64,000 bases of DNA, from positions 940,611 to 1,004,610 of the forward strand of contig JACKEA010000003.1 in the NCBI GenBank assembly GCA_020633235.1. Direction: 5' to 3'. The notes under the pieces were generated by a model. It saw nothing but the letters and a program-made list of their open reading frames with translations, made no database searches and was not told the DNA's origin. A program made the translations under genes and the position numbers. The DNA is from Polyangiaceae bacterium. Lineage in GTDB: Bacteria > Myxococcota_A > Polyangia > Polyangiales > Polyangiaceae. This document shows positions 10,101 through 17,826 of the stretch, piece by piece. Within the stretch, counting starts at the first letter, position 1, and every line of letters starts with the position of its first letter.

Positions 10101-10988
10101 GCGAGCGGCTACCTGAAAGCGGGGCGTCGCGCCGACGCCGCCCGCTTGGTGGAAAAGATGGATGCCCTGTGCCCCGCCGTTCGAAGCCTGTCGGCGACGG
10201 CGTGGACGCACCACGCGCGTTCCGCAGTGGCCTACTTCGCTGGGGAGCAGAGCGCATTTCGCAAGGAGCTCTCGAGCGCGCTGTCGGCGTTCGACGCGAC
10301 CGGCGAAACCCGCGCCGCGACCAACACCCGGGTGAACCTCGGTTTCATGGAGATGACCCTCGGCAACTACGAAACGGCCGAGAGCCTGCTGCGGCAGGCC
10401 CTCGCGACCACGGAGCGGCTGGGCCTCGCCAGCGTGCGCGCCTACGCGCTGCACAACCTGGGGCACATCCGTGCCGAGTGCGGCGCCCCGGCGGAAGCCA
10501 TCGCGCTCCAGCGACAGGCGATTGCCATCGCGGAGCGTCACGGCGAGGGGATCTTGGAAGGGTCGGCGCGGGCGTATCTCGCCCTCGCGGCGTGTCGCGA
10601 CGGGCAGCTCTCCCTGGCCGAGACGGAATCGCGGCGAGCCAGCAAGATTCTCGAGAAAATCCCGGGATTGCTGCCGTTGGCTCTGGCGACCCTGGCCCGC
10701 GTGCTGCTCGCCCGGGGCAGCGCCGCGGCCGCGCTCGCGGAAGCACGCCGCGCGCACGACCTCGCCGGAGAGCACGGCACTCCGGAAGACACCGAGTCCC
10801 TCGTGGCGTTGGTCCTCGCCCAAGCCCAGCTCGAGAACGGCCTCGAGAGCGATGCACGGCGCACGCTGGAGCATGGCGCGCGCTCGCTGCTTCGTCGCGC
10901 GGAGCGGGTTGGGGAAAAGAACGTGCTCGAGCGCGTGTCCGACAACGCCGAGCTGTTGGCGTTGGCCCGCGCGCACGGCGCGGCTTGA
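7176..10988 (+). CDS. Giant Ser/Thr kinase with cyclase-like, AAA ATPase and TPR regions (PknK-like)
   Basis: 1270 residues from a GTG start. Residues 7-270 form a Hanks-type kinase: glycine loop ARAGAGGMG, Lys39, catalytic HRDVKPSN (126-133), DFG 148-150 and GTLAYMSPEQ. Residues about 285-450 look like a worn class III nucleotide cyclase fold (LSLGLGVVGQRGPIG) without the metal Asp pair. An AAA-type ATPase follows, with Walker A GDAGVGKS at 478-485 and a Walker B-like VILLEDLHWGD. The remainder, about 800-1270, is a helical TPR array. The organisation resembles large kinase-ATPase regulators such as PknK of Sorangium and Mycobacterium. It is cytosolic, with no membrane segment. It stands alone and meets the next gene stop to stop. 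Confidence 0.9.
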   Translation: MPDQIIAGRFRLLARAGAGGMGLVYRALDEATGDTVAVKVLHPGQTGERFLREAAVLSTLAHPAIVRYVAHGETERGRLYLAMEWLAGRTLSEHLAERPLTIKETLTVAARVASGLAAAHREGVVHRDVKPSNVFVVNGSLADAKLIDFGVARRRLDPHFTEAGLLIGTLAYMSPEQASGDRNPEPASDVFSLGSLLYRAVSGEHPFKGGDATVILAKVLLDEPAPLSRLVPNIPAPFEQLLTDMLHKRPDDRPANAAAVEARLRSMSIGNISEPPPAALGSEERRAVWVALVGGGEPEDTETRELRLSQPELAPNTRAAAMVASHGGSWHVLADGTGVATFFVTETDHGAAAARAAMALVALFGDRPLALSLGLGVVGQRGPIGSALDRAVTTLAGARPGEVRVDAETARVLGPRRTVRTSDGRHRLGSESTPPDTARLFLGRATEFVGRERELVALEALYDECASEPVARAALVLGDAGVGKSRLRYELALRLTEHELPSTVLLGRSDSLSAGNPFGLLRHALRRSAELFDGEPAELSREKLLRRVTRSMGDSDHAREVVAFLGELSGVPFPLSFAEALAPARADATRMGDGIRGAWLDFVAAECGARPLVILLEDLHWGDRPSVNLIDAALAAHPELPLLVIAFARPTVDETLTKPWVERGAQTLRLRPLHRGAATQLSRSVLGASATEETIARIVDLADGNAFFLEELIRTVADGHSELPASVVGMVQNRLDTLPTNARRILRAASVFGMRFWQSGAEHLTGQHHDAAALEELAGRELVSRRPQSAFPGQAEYAFRHSMVREAAYATLTEEDRALGHRMAGEWLERAGEVESLVLAEHYRRGGELPRAAHFYAAAAERALEGHDLTATLERAELALTCGPDAALRGRLRQLAAQAHLWRGEYLQGERAAEEAARLLERGSTSWFSALSDACSCSSSLEHGDALANAAELAADATALDEDARAAQIMCLSRAASGYLKAGRRADAARLVEKMDALCPAVRSLSATAWTHHARSAVAYFAGEQSAFRKELSSALSAFDATGETRAATNTRVNLGFMEMTLGNYETAESLLRQALATTERLGLASVRAYALHNLGHIRAECGAPAEAIALQRQAIAIAERHGEGILEGSARAYLALAACRDGQLSLAETESRRASKILEKIPGLLPLALATLARVLLARGSAAAALAEARRAHDLAGEHGTPEDTESLVALVLAQAQLENGLESDARRTLEHGARSLLRRAERVGEKNVLERVSDNAELLALARAHGAA

Positions 10989-11477
10989 TCAGAACGCGAA
11001 CTCGACGGTGTTGAGCGATTTGACCTTGTCGCGCCAGCTCACACTGCGAATCTGACTCTTCACGCAGCTCGCGAGCTTGTCGTTCTTCGGCGTCACGTCC
11101 ACGTCCACCCCTACCGCCTTGCCATTCCAGATGGCCACGCGGATCTTGACGTGCTCGCTTTCCTTCGCCTTGCACGGCTCGTAGAGCTTCATGTCCATGA
11201 GCGGCTCGCCCAACGCGTCGGGATCGAGATTGGAGCGCTCCATGCCCTGCGGCACTGCCGCGATCGCCTGCTCCACGCTCATGTCGTCGCTGAACTCGGG
11301 CTCCGCAGCCGCGGGCGGCGTCTCGGGCTCGGAAGGCTCTTCGCTCGCCGTCGTCGCCGGTGGCGGGCTGGGCTCGGGCGCCGTGGTCGGCTCTGGCTCC
11401 GGAGCTCGTGGCGGAGGCGCGGAGCCGCCGCATGCTGCGAGCACCAAGAGCATCGACCCCAAGATGAAATGCCGCAT
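10989..11477 (-). CDS. Proline-rich lipoprotein
   Basis: 162 residues. ATG 11477 precedes a lipoprotein signal with lipobox VLAAC (Cys16). A Pro/Glu/Thr-rich linker covers about 20-65. The folded end contains KIRVAIWNGKAVGVDVDVTP and a Cys pair (PCKA, SCVK), reminiscent of the short C-terminal TonB/AgmX-like domain common in myxobacterial lipoproteins; that comparison is by eye only. The gene is convergent with the giant kinase: the two stops abut in the palindrome TGATCA (10986-10991). Confidence 0.7.
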   Translation of the reverse strand: MRHFILGSMLLVLAACGGSAPPPRAPEPEPTTAPEPSPPPATTASEEPSEPETPPAAAEPEFSDDMSVEQAIAAVPQGMERSNLDPDALGEPLMDMKLYEPCKAKESEHVKIRVAIWNGKAVGVDVDVTPKNDKLASCVKSQIRSVSWRDKVKSLNTVEFAF

Positions 11478-11605
11478 GGCGGCGAAGAGCATAGCGCGGT
11501 CAGATCCGCCACCCAACGCGTTTCGTGGACATCGGAAGGGCGTCGGGGGATACTCTTTTCAGGGGCACGCCATCGGGCGATGTAGGGGGTAGGGAGCTTT
11601 CGTTC

Positions 11606-12769
11606 GTGAGCAGAGTGAGATTGGACGACGACGTCGCCCGGGCCCGGGTGCTCCTCGTCGATGACGAGCCCATCGTTCTGCGCGCGCTGGCGCGTGTGCT
11701 TTCGGATTTCGCGGTGTCGACCACGCTGGACCCACGCGAGGCCATCGACTTGTTCGTGGACGGCGACTTCGACGTCGTCATCACGGACGTCGGCATGCCT
11801 GCGCTCGATGGCTTGTCGTTGCTCCCCAGACTGCGAGAGCACGACCCGGACGTTCCGGTGATCCTGCTCACCGGTGCGATCAGCCAGAGTCAGCTCCGTC
11901 TGGCCGCGGAGCGGGGCGCCTATCGCCTGCTGGAAAAGCCGTTTCCGCCAACGGACCTGATCGCCCTCGTGCGCCGCGCGGTGGGTCTGCGCCGCTTTGC
12001 CCGCACCCGGCGCGCGATGGAAGACGTGATCGCTCGGGTCAAGCCCCAGCGCTCGAGCAACGCGCCGCCCTCTGCGCTGGATCGTGCGTTGTCCACGCTG
12101 TGGATGGCCTACCAGCCCATCGTGACGAAAGACGGAGGCACCTTCGGCTGGGAAGCGCTCTTGCGCAGCCGCGAGGCGGACCTGGAAGACCCGCTGGCGC
12201 TGTTGGATCTGGCGAGTCGCCTCGGGCGCCTGCGGGACATCGAGGAGTCCGTGCGGTACCACGCACCACGTGCCCTACCCAGCATGCCTCCCGACACCAG
12301 CCTGTGCATCAACCTGCATCCCCACGAGCTCGAGGACGAGACCCTGTTGGCAGAGAGCTGCCCCATGGCGCCGCACGCGGCTCGCATCGTGTTGGAAGTG
12401 ACGGAGCGCGCCGCGCTTTCCGACAATCCGCGCTTGAGCAGCACCTTGCGAGGGCTCCGCGAGCGGGGCTATCGCATCGCGATCGACGATCTGGGCGCGG
12501 GACACGCGGGACTCTCGGGGTTCGCCATGTTGGAGCCCGACATCGTCAAGCTCGACGTCGATCTGGTGCGCGGCATCGATCGCAGCAGCACCCGACAGCG
12601 GCTGGCCGCCACGCTCATCGACCTGTGCCACGACCTCGGCGCCCAAGTGGTGGCCGAAGGCGTGGAGAGCGAAGGCGAGAAGGCCCAGCTCATTTCCCTC
12701 GGCTGCGACCTGCTTCAGGGCTTCCTGTTCGCCAAGCCCGCCCATCCGCCCCCAGCGCCCCAGTGGTGA
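11606..12769 (+). CDS. Receiver-EAL protein, probable c-di-GMP phosphodiesterase
   Basis: 387 residues. An N-terminal receiver (LLVDDEP, phospho-Asp61, Lys111 in LLEKPFPP) is joined to an EAL domain at about 155-380. All the usual EAL catalytic residues can be found: EALLR 183-187, Asn236 in CINLHP, EVTE 264-267, DD 294-295 in IAIDDLGAG, Lys315, Glu351 in VAEGVE, and Gln371. It should therefore hydrolyse c-di-GMP to pGpG, switched by phosphorylation. I use the GTG at 11606, with AGGGAG about 10 bases before it; a GTG at 11525 would add 27 residues. No histidine kinase is adjacent, so its partner is encoded elsewhere. Confidence 0.9.
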   Translation: MSRVRLDDDVARARVLLVDDEPIVLRALARVLSDFAVSTTLDPREAIDLFVDGDFDVVITDVGMPALDGLSLLPRLREHDPDVPVILLTGAISQSQLRLAAERGAYRLLEKPFPPTDLIALVRRAVGLRRFARTRRAMEDVIARVKPQRSSNAPPSALDRALSTLWMAYQPIVTKDGGTFGWEALLRSREADLEDPLALLDLASRLGRLRDIEESVRYHAPRALPSMPPDTSLCINLHPHELEDETLLAESCPMAPHAARIVLEVTERAALSDNPRLSSTLRGLRERGYRIAIDDLGAGHAGLSGFAMLEPDIVKLDVDLVRGIDRSSTRQRLAATLIDLCHDLGAQVVAEGVESEGEKAQLISLGCDLLQGFLFAKPAHPPPAPQW

Positions 12770-12809
12770 GGCTTGTGCTCGGGCCGCGGCCGATAGAGCC
12801 TGCGCGGCC

Positions 12810-14360
12810 ATGAGCGAGCCCATCTTCAGCACTCACAATCCCGCGGACCAGAGCGAGCTTTCCCCGGTCAAGGCCACGGAGGAAGCCGCCGTCGCCAAGG
12901 TCGTGGCGAAGGCGCGCAAGGCGCAGCCGGCTTGGGCCGCCGTGCCCCTGTCGGAGCGCATTGGGACGATGAAGGAACTGGCTCGGCGCCTGCTGGACAA
13001 GCGTGCCGACGGCCTCGCTCTGATGAGCGCGGAGACCGGGCGCAGCGAGACGGAATGCCTGATGAGTGAGCTTTCGGGCGTGATGGACTTCGCCAAGGCC
13101 GCGGGGCGAGCGGCGCACAAGGCGATGGCGCCGGAGCGCATCAAGCTCTCCTCGCTCGACTACCCGGGCAAACGCATCACGGTGGAGCTCGTGCCCCGCG
13201 GAGTGATTGGCATCATCGCGCCCTGGAACTACCCGCTCTCGAACTTCTTCAAGTCGCTGTTCCCGGCGCTCCTGGCAGGCAACGCAGTGGTGCTCAAGCC
13301 CAGCGAGCACACGCCACGCACGGGCGCCTGGCTCGCGGACGTCTGCGCCGAGGTGCTCCCCGACGGCCTGGTCGGTCTGGTGCAGGGAGGCGGCGCCGTG
13401 GGCGGGGCGTTGATCGATGCGGACATCGACGGGCTGGTGTTCACCGGCTCCGTGCGCACCGGACGCAAGGTGTCGGCGCGGGCAGGAGAGCGTCTCATCC
13501 CGTGCTCCGTCGAGCTCGGCGGCAAGGACGCCGCCATCGTGCTCGCGGACTGTGACCTCGGTCGCACGGCGGTGGGCATTTTGCAGTGGGGCGTCCACAA
13601 CGCCGGTCAGAACTGCGCGGCCATCGAGAGGGTGTACGTGGAGGAGGCGATCGCCGACGTCTTCGTGGAGCGCCTGGGGAAGATCGCGAAGAAGCTCCGG
13701 GTGGCGCCCCAAGACGGCCCGAGTGAGCTCGGCCCGCTGCAGAACGAAGCCCAGCTCGGCATCGTGGAGCGCCACGTGGCCGACGCCCTGGACAAGGGCG
13801 CCAAGCTGGTGGCGGGAGGCAAACGCACCGACAAGGGACTCGGCTATCAGGCGACGGTGCTCGATGGCTGCACGCCGGACATGCTGGTGATGCGCGAAGA
13901 GACCTTCGGCCCGGTCGTCGCGGTGCAGCGAGTGAAAGACGCGGAGGAGGCGCTGAAGCTCGCCAACGACTGCGCCTACGGGCTCAATGGCTCGGTGTGG
14001 ACGCGGGACATCGCCCGCGGCGAGGAGCTCGCGCGTCGATTGGAGGTGGGCGTGGCGCTGGTGAACAACCACTCCATCACGGGCATCTTGGCGGAAACGC
14101 CCTGGACCGGCGTGAAGGACACCGGGCCCGGCATCGCCTCCAGCCGTCACGCCTATCACGTGTTTGCACGACCACGGACGCTCCTGGTAGACAGCTCCTC
14201 CAAGCCGGACCCTTGGTGGTTTCCGGCAAACGAGGATCTGACGGCCCTCGGCGAAGCCCTCGTGACGCGCTCCCTCCACGGTGGGCTCGGAGTGCTGCTC
14301 AAGCTCGGTGGCTTGGTCGGAAAGCGCGTGAAGGCGATACGAGAGCTCGGAGAAGGATGA
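12810..14360 (+). CDS. NAD(P)-dependent aldehyde dehydrogenase
   Basis: 516 residues of the aldehyde dehydrogenase superfamily, which oxidises aldehydes to acids. The catalytic pair is present at normal spacing: Glu235 in VELGGKDAA and Cys269 in NAGQNCAAIE. The cofactor-binding region IIAPWNYPL and the late EETFGPVV motif are also clear. A C-terminal extension of about 45 residues is hydrophobic and then basic, which could bind it to a membrane. In this neighbourhood (WS/DGAT and GMC oxidoreductase 3-5 kb away) a fatty aldehyde substrate is possible, but that is inference. The stop overlaps the ATG of the next lipoprotein gene (ATGA). Confidence 0.93.
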   Translation: MSEPIFSTHNPADQSELSPVKATEEAAVAKVVAKARKAQPAWAAVPLSERIGTMKELARRLLDKRADGLALMSAETGRSETECLMSELSGVMDFAKAAGRAAHKAMAPERIKLSSLDYPGKRITVELVPRGVIGIIAPWNYPLSNFFKSLFPALLAGNAVVLKPSEHTPRTGAWLADVCAEVLPDGLVGLVQGGGAVGGALIDADIDGLVFTGSVRTGRKVSARAGERLIPCSVELGGKDAAIVLADCDLGRTAVGILQWGVHNAGQNCAAIERVYVEEAIADVFVERLGKIAKKLRVAPQDGPSELGPLQNEAQLGIVERHVADALDKGAKLVAGGKRTDKGLGYQATVLDGCTPDMLVMREETFGPVVAVQRVKDAEEALKLANDCAYGLNGSVWTRDIARGEELARRLEVGVALVNNHSITGILAETPWTGVKDTGPGIASSRHAYHVFARPRTLLVDSSSKPDPWWFPANEDLTALGEALVTRSLHGGLGVLLKLGGLVGKRVKAIRELGEG

Positions 14361-15055
14361 AGATTCGACACAGCGTGTTGTGGGTGACCCTGGCCCTGGC
14401 CGGCTGTCAGCACGGCGAGGAGAAGCCGAAGGCCACGCCCCCGTCCGCCACCAGCACCCCGGCTCCGGTCACGCCGCCTGCCCCGAGCGCGAGCGCCAGC
14501 GCCACCCCGACGGCGGAAGACGCGGGCACGAGAGCCAAGGACGCGGCGCCCGACGCACCCGTGAGTCACGTTCCCGTGCTGACGGACGCAGACGGAGGCA
14601 CCCTGCCCCAGACCGAAGAGCGTCCCACCACCACCTCGCCGTTCTTCACGGAGCTGTCTCGGACGCTGTTCGAAGCCATCCAGAAAGACGAGCCGGAGAA
14701 GGCCCATCCCTACTTCTTCCCTCGCCTGGCGTACCGGGAAGTGAAGGCCATCGAGAAGCCGGACCGTGACTACGAGCGGCGCCTTCTGGCCAACTTCGAC
14801 CGCGACATCCACGAGTACCACCGAAAGCTGGGCGACGATCCCGCCGCCGCCCGCCTGATCGCCCTGGAAGTGCCGGAAGATCGCGCGCGCTGGATGAAGC
14901 CCGGCTCCGAGGGAAACAAGCTCGCCTACTTCCGAGTGCTCCACTCCGCGCTGCGCTTTGCGGATGCCAAAGGCAAGGAGCATTCCCTCGAGATCACCAG
15001 CCTGATCTCCTGGCGCGGCGAGTGGTACGTGGTCCACATCCACGGCTTCAAGTGA
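14357..15055 (+). CDS. Lipoprotein with conserved C-terminal domain
   Basis: 232 residues, beginning at an ATG that overlaps the aldehyde dehydrogenase stop. Signal peptide with lipobox LAGC (Cys17), then about 75 residues of Pro/Ala/Ser/Thr linker. The remaining 150 residues form a folded domain with many charged and aromatic residues (TLFEAIQKDEPEKAHPYFFP) ending in SLISWRGEWYVVHIHGF, a pattern seen in SnoaL-like or small sensory folds where a final strand carries WYVVH. The function is unknown. The overlap suggests joint translation with the dehydrogenase, although one protein is cytosolic and the other membrane-anchored. Confidence 0.75.
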   Translation: MKIRHSVLWVTLALAGCQHGEEKPKATPPSATSTPAPVTPPAPSASASATPTAEDAGTRAKDAAPDAPVSHVPVLTDADGGTLPQTEERPTTTSPFFTELSRTLFEAIQKDEPEKAHPYFFPRLAYREVKAIEKPDRDYERRLLANFDRDIHEYHRKLGDDPAAARLIALEVPEDRARWMKPGSEGNKLAYFRVLHSALRFADAKGKEHSLEITSLISWRGEWYVVHIHGFK

Positions 15056-15109
15056 TCGACATCACCGCGGTGCGTTGACGGCGGCGGCGTCCATGAAAAG
15101 ATCCCTTTC

Positions 15110-15565
15110 ATGGCGGAGCATCATGGATTTGCCGACGACGAGTGGGCGCTGGTGTGCGAGGCGCCGCTGGACGTGTTCATGGGCATCCTGGCAGCCGACT
15201 CCAGCGTGGAGTCCGTGCGCGCGGAGGTAGAGGCCCTGGAGCGCTGGATCGCACGTCACGCAAATGGAGATTCGGATCGAACCTGGGTGCGGGATCTGCT
15301 GAAGGGCGCGGACCATCCCTCCGAGGCTCAAGCCGCAGGGCGGGCGAGCATTGCGGAGGGGGAGCTGCTCGACAAGATCGAGCGCGTGGGTCAAGCCGTG
15401 GATGCTCGGCGTCCGCCGGAAGAGGCTCGCGAGTTCAAGGTGTCGCTGGTGGACCTGGCCAAGGAAGTCGCCGCGGCCTCCGGTGGCGCGCTCTCCGGCG
15501 GCCCGAAGACCTGCCAGTCCGAGGCGGACCTGATCTGGAAGCTGCGCCGGAAGCTCGACGTGTGA
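15110..15565 (+). CDS. Small hypothetical cytosolic protein
   Basis: 151 residues, acidic and mainly helical, without signal or membrane segment. Segments such as VRAEVEALERWIARHA and LLDKIERVGQAVDARRPPEEA suggest a helical bundle. No known domain is recognised. The start ATG at 15110 lies 54 bp after the previous lipoprotein gene. The stop abuts that of fabH on the other strand, forming TGATCA at 15563-15568. Confidence 0.65.
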   Translation: MAEHHGFADDEWALVCEAPLDVFMGILAADSSVESVRAEVEALERWIARHANGDSDRTWVRDLLKGADHPSEAQAAGRASIAEGELLDKIERVGQAVDARRPPEEAREFKVSLVDLAKEVAAASGGALSGGPKTCQSEADLIWKLRRKLDV

Positions 15566-16597
15566 TCAGAAGTCGACGATCACCGCGCCCCAGGTGAACC
15601 CGGACCCGAAGGCGACCATCGCGACCTTCATGCCCGGCTTGAGCTTCCCGCTCTGCACGGCCTCCGCCAGCAGGATCGGTATCGTGGCGGCGGTGGTGTT
15701 GCCATAACGCTGGATGTTGTGCACCACGCGATCTTCCGGCACGCCGATCTGTTCGGCGACGTACTGGTTGATTCGCATGTTGGCCTGGTGAAACAAGAAC
15801 AGGTCGATGTCGTCCCGCGTGATGCCCTGGGCCATGCACGCCTGCATCAACACGCCGATCATGCGCTCCACCGCGTTGCGAAACACCTGCTTGCCATCCA
15901 TGTGGGCCCACATGTGGCCCGGCTCCACCTGGCCGACGCCCTCGGCGTTGGTAGGAATGAACGGGCGTTTCTTGATGTCCCACACCTTTTGGGACAGCAC
16001 GTCCGCGTAGCGGCCGTCCGCGCCGAGGTACCAGCCGCGCACGCCTTTGTCCTCGTCCGTGGCACTCACCACCACCGCTCCGGCACCGTCCCCGAAAAGG
16101 GAGGACACGGTGCGACCCTCCGTCGAGAGATCGAGCGCCGCGGAGTGCGTCTCCGCGCCCACCAGGAGCACGTGCTTTGCACCGCCGGATTGGACCATGC
16201 TCGCCGCCGTCGCCAGGCCGTAGACGAAGCCCGAGCACTGGTTTCGGATGTCCAGCGCCGGAACGAACTTCGGATTGTCGCCCTCGCACAGGCCGAGCTT
16301 CTGCTGCAGGTACACACCGGAGCCGGGGAAGGCGTGATCCGGCGAGAGCGTCGCGAACACGATCATGTCGAGGTCCGTCTTTTGGATCCCCGCCGCCGCG
16401 ATGGCGTCCTCCGCGGCGTGCAGCGCCAGGTCGGAAGTTCCCACGCCTTCCTCGGCGAAGTGTCGCTCTTCGATGCCCGTTCGCTTTACGATCCACTCGT
16501 GCGTGGTGTCGATGCCGTAGTCCTTCGCCAGCTGGTCGTTGGTGACGACGCGCGGCGGAACGTAGAAGCCGGTACCGGAAATGTATGCGTTGGGCAT
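15566..16597 (-). CDS. fabH: Beta-ketoacyl-ACP synthase III
   Basis: A condensing enzyme that starts fatty acid chains by joining an acyl-CoA to malonyl-ACP. The catalytic triad is complete: Cys121 in IRNQCSGF, His270 in FLFHQANMRI and Asn300 in RYGNTTAAT; the GDGAGAVVV motif is also present. The 343-residue length is close to the family norm. ATG 16597 gives the usual N-terminus MPNAYISGTGFYVP; an ATG at 16612 adds five residues. The RNQCSGF variant and moderate length also fit the FabH-like enzymes that use branched or longer primers, as myxobacteria do. It is convergent with the small gene before it and 50 bp from the FHA gene, which runs in the same direction. Confidence 0.93.
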   Translation of the reverse strand: MPNAYISGTGFYVPPRVVTNDQLAKDYGIDTTHEWIVKRTGIEERHFAEEGVGTSDLALHAAEDAIAAAGIQKTDLDMIVFATLSPDHAFPGSGVYLQQKLGLCEGDNPKFVPALDIRNQCSGFVYGLATAASMVQSGGAKHVLLVGAETHSAALDLSTEGRTVSSLFGDGAGAVVVSATDEDKGVRGWYLGADGRYADVLSQKVWDIKKRPFIPTNAEGVGQVEPGHMWAHMDGKQVFRNAVERMIGVLMQACMAQGITRDDIDLFLFHQANMRINQYVAEQIGVPEDRVVHNIQRYGNTTAATIPILLAEAVQSGKLKPGMKVAMVAFGSGFTWGAVIVDF

Positions 16598-16647
16598 GAG
16601 GCCGCCGATCATCGGCGGGATCTCGGGGTCAGGTCAACCGTCGAGGG

Positions 16648-17775
16648 TCATGCGCCATCGATGGCCAAGACGCATTCACACGCAAACAGATCTTCCGGAT
16701 CCACGCTGCCTAGCAGCGAACGAACCAGGTCCTTGTACCCGGCTAGGAGATCGCGGTTCGCCTCCGGGAACTCCACGATCAATCCGGCGAGGCGAGTGGC
16801 CACGGGCTCGGCCATCGGGCGCCGGGCGGCAAGATAGGTTTCGATCGCCAAGTCGATCCAGTGCGCCTGTCGACTCGCCTCTGCCAGGTCCATGCAGCAG
16901 AGCCCGGCAGCCGCCAAGGCCTCGTCAGGAAGCGGCACGCCGCTTCGCAGCGTCTCCATGCGCCGCTGCAGCTGCCCTTCCAGCGCGCGGCCCGCAGCGT
17001 CCAGATCGCCGCGCTCCACCATCCGATCCACCACGTCTACGACGACTTCGAGCGGATCTCGAGAGGCCGACAAAGAGCGCAACGTCACCTTGGCCACGGG
17101 CTGCGACATGCGCGCGACCGGCGCGGCGGAGGGCGACGCCTTGGCCTCTCCTTCCACCGGTGCCGGGCTCGATTCCGTTGGCGGCGCAGCCGTGGGCCGC
17201 GGCAACGACTGCGGGAGCTTCGAGGTATCGGGGCGCTCCGTTGACGGTGCAGCCGCGCGGGGAACCATGCCGGAGCTCATCAACGACTCCGGTGGACGCG
17301 TCCCTTGAGCGGTGCGCTCCTCGGGCTCCGGCATCTTCATCGGTTCGTCATGCTCGAACTGGATCTGGGTGGGCGACTCCTGCTGGGTCTCGAGCTCGAC
17401 GCACGACAGCAGGTTGCCCTGATCGTCGAAGGTGCGACGACTGGAGACCGCTTCCGCGTCCGGCTCCCCAAAAAACAAGGTCATCTCCAGCGTTCCGATC
17501 AGCAGGCTGTCGCCTTCCGACAGAGGTGCCGTCGCCGTCACGGGTACGCCATTGACGAAAACTCCGTTCGCACTGCCAAGGTCTTCGACGGAAACCGTGC
17601 CTCCTTGATTGAGGATCCGGGCATGACGCCGCGAGACGAGCGGTCCCACGATGGCGAGATCCGCGTCTGCCCCGCGGCCAATGACCGTGGACCCATCACG
17701 CAAAGGCACCTCGTGCCCGCGGATGAGCAAGGTGGGAGCGTGGGAACGCGCGGAACGTCGCGGAAAGTCCGCCAC
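16648..17775 (-). CDS. FHA-domain protein
   Basis: 375 residues from a GTG start at 17775. The FHA domain covers about 14-100 and keeps the phosphothreonine-binding loop residues: VIGRGADADL, SRRHARI and LGSANGVFVNG. A long Pro/Ser/Ala/Glu-rich linker (about 120-230) leads to a helical C-terminal domain of about 140 residues that I do not recognise. The protein should read the phosphorylation state of a Ser/Thr kinase target; three such kinases lie in this window but none is adjacent. It is divergent from the WS/DGAT gene, with a 51-bp gap that holds a perfect inverted repeat. Confidence 0.85.
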   Translation of the reverse strand: MADFPRRSARSHAPTLLIRGHEVPLRDGSTVIGRGADADLAIVGPLVSRRHARILNQGGTVSVEDLGSANGVFVNGVPVTATAPLSEGDSLLIGTLEMTLFFGEPDAEAVSSRRTFDDQGNLLSCVELETQQESPTQIQFEHDEPMKMPEPEERTAQGTRPPESLMSSGMVPRAAAPSTERPDTSKLPQSLPRPTAAPPTESSPAPVEGEAKASPSAAPVARMSQPVAKVTLRSLSASRDPLEVVVDVVDRMVERGDLDAAGRALEGQLQRRMETLRSGVPLPDEALAAAGLCCMDLAEASRQAHWIDLAIETYLAARRPMAEPVATRLAGLIVEFPEANRDLLAGYKDLVRSLLGSVDPEDLFACECVLAIDGA

Positions 17776-17785
17776 GTGACCATCG

Positions 17786-17800
17786 TAGCACTGGGTGCTA
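17786..17800. promoter_or_regulatory. Perfect inverted repeat between FHA and WS/DGAT genes
   Basis: TAGCAC, a 3-base spacer TGG, then GTGCTA. It sits in the middle of the 51-bp divergent gap, 11 bp from the FHA start and 27 bp from the acyltransferase start, where it could control both promoters. The palindrome GCTAGC follows at once (17797-17802). The binding protein is unknown. Confidence 0.35.
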
Positions 17801-17826
17801 GCGCTCTGGCGGGAAAGCAAAGTGCC

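Noticed and set aside
8652..10976. 774-residue open frame antisense to the giant kinase
   Set aside because: It lies wholly within the kinase/TPR coding region on the other strand and has Arg/Gly/His-rich composition with no domain. High third-position GC produces such shadows throughout the window.
12810..16597. A fatty acid or polyketide biosynthetic cluster around aldehyde dehydrogenase and fabH
   Set aside because: No ketosynthase modules, acyl carrier protein, reductases or tailoring enzymes accompany them, and fabH is on the opposite strand as a single gene.
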